Notes under the pieces: generated by a model
Told to the model about the DNA's origin: nothing
The model's database searches: none
Seen by the model: only the letters and a program-made list of their open reading frames with translations
Assembly (NCBI GenBank): GCA_902782505.1
Contig: CACZNO010000095.1
Span: 1-5,903 of the forward strand
Origin: an uncultured Erysipelotrichaceae bacterium
GTDB lineage: Bacteria > Bacillota_I > Bacilli_A > Erysipelotrichales > Erysipelotrichaceae
Length of the DNA: 5,903 nt
Direction: 5' to 3'
Shown here: positions 5,583 through 5,903 of the stretch, piece after piece
Layout: the number at the start of each line of letters is the position of its first letter
How positions within the stretch are numbered: position 1 is the first letter of the stretch
Translations under genes and position numbers: made by a program

Positions 5583-5867
5583 ATGAAATTTGAACTGAAC
5601 ATTCAGCTGTTCGCTTCCAAAAAGGGTGTAGGTTCGACCAAGAACGGCCGTGACTCCCAGTCGAAGCGTTTAGGCGCGAAACGCGCGGACGGTCAGTTTG
5701 CGAAATCCGGAATGATTCTTTACCGCCAGAGAGGCACGAAGATTCATCCGGGTACCAACGTCGGCAAAGGCGGAGATGATACATTATTCGCGTTATGCGA
5801 CGGAATCGTTCGTTTTGAGCGTTTAGGAAAAGACAAGAAGAAAGTTTCTGTCTATCCGGAAGCTTAA
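5583..5867 (+). CDS. rpmA: 50S ribosomal protein L27, precursor with Prp-cleavable leader
   Basis: L27 reaches the peptidyl-transferase centre and helps position tRNA substrates. The 94-residue precursor begins [11 protein letters not shown] followed by [20 protein letters not shown]. The leader matches the Prp recognition motif LNLQFFA with I for L and L for F, and cleavage is expected after A11 to expose S12. The mature part has the family segments [20 protein letters not shown] and [20 protein letters not shown] and a normal length. AAAGGAG (5567-5573) overlaps the end of prp and lies 9 nt before ATG. A strong terminator follows the stop by 4 nt. Confidence 0.98.
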   Translation: MKFELNIQLFASKKGVGSTKNGRDSQSKRLGAKRADGQFAKSGMILYRQRGTKIHPGTNVGKGGDDTLFALCDGIVRFERLGKDKKKVSVYPEA

Positions 5868-5871
5868 TGAG

Positions 5872-5896
5872 AAAAAGCGCCGAGCGGCGCTTTTTT
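5872..5896 (+). terminator. Intrinsic terminator of the rplU-prp-rpmA operon
   Basis: AAAAAGCGCC (5872-5881), a 4-nt GAGC loop (5882-5885) and GGCGCTTTTT (5886-5895) form a stem with a GC core. It is followed by a run of six T (5891-5896). The A-run on the left side gives a T-run on the minus strand as well, so it could also stop transcription coming from the right. Confidence 0.95.
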
Positions 5897-5903
5897 GAAC
5901 CAA

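Overview
The window looks like chromosomal DNA from a Bacillota (Firmicutes) anaerobe. The evidence is the rplU-prp-rpmA operon with an L27 that carries the N-terminal extension cut by Prp, strong AAAGGAGG-type ribosome binding sites, an L21-leader-like 5' region, and a large clostridial/erysipelotrichial-style iron-sulfur flavoprotein. An Erysipelotrichia-like host is my best guess, but it rests on general resemblance only.

Layout. Positions 1-740 are the end of a rightward operon: a small membrane-protein ORF that appears frameshifted (55-199), then 5-formyltetrahydrofolate cyclo-ligase (192-740). A 12-bp stem with T-tracts on both sides (743-772) ends this operon and also the convergent gene on the minus strand. 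That gene (789-3596) encodes a 935-residue fusion of a winged-helix-like N-terminus, Fe-S cysteine clusters, a GltD-type FAD/NAD(P)H module and a C-terminal ferredoxin motif. Its leader is odd: the AAGGAG lies at the predicted 5' end and is separated from the ATG by a hairpin.

Positions 3597-4817 are an accessory-looking island. It contains a nested inverted repeat, a promoter, an AT-rich gene for an unrecognised protein with 2-3 membrane segments and a possible PH-like domain (3864-4472), and a short stretch that reads, with three frame changes and two in-frame stops, as the N-terminal part of an IS3-family OrfA transposase (about 4606-4812).

Positions 4818-5896 are a housekeeping ribosomal operon: a good sigma-A promoter, an L21 leader RNA candidate, rplU (L21), prp (the cysteine protease that trims L27), rpmA (L27 with its cleavable leader) and a strong intrinsic terminator. 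Prp and its substrate are co-transcribed, so the operon makes an L27 precursor and the enzyme that matures it.

I do not see a clear undescribed defence or mobile system. The points most worth checking are the decayed IS3 piece beside the ribosomal promoter, the apparent frameshift before the cyclo-ligase, the extreme-5' SD plus hairpin before the oxidoreductase, and possible alternative pairing of the rplU ribosome binding site.
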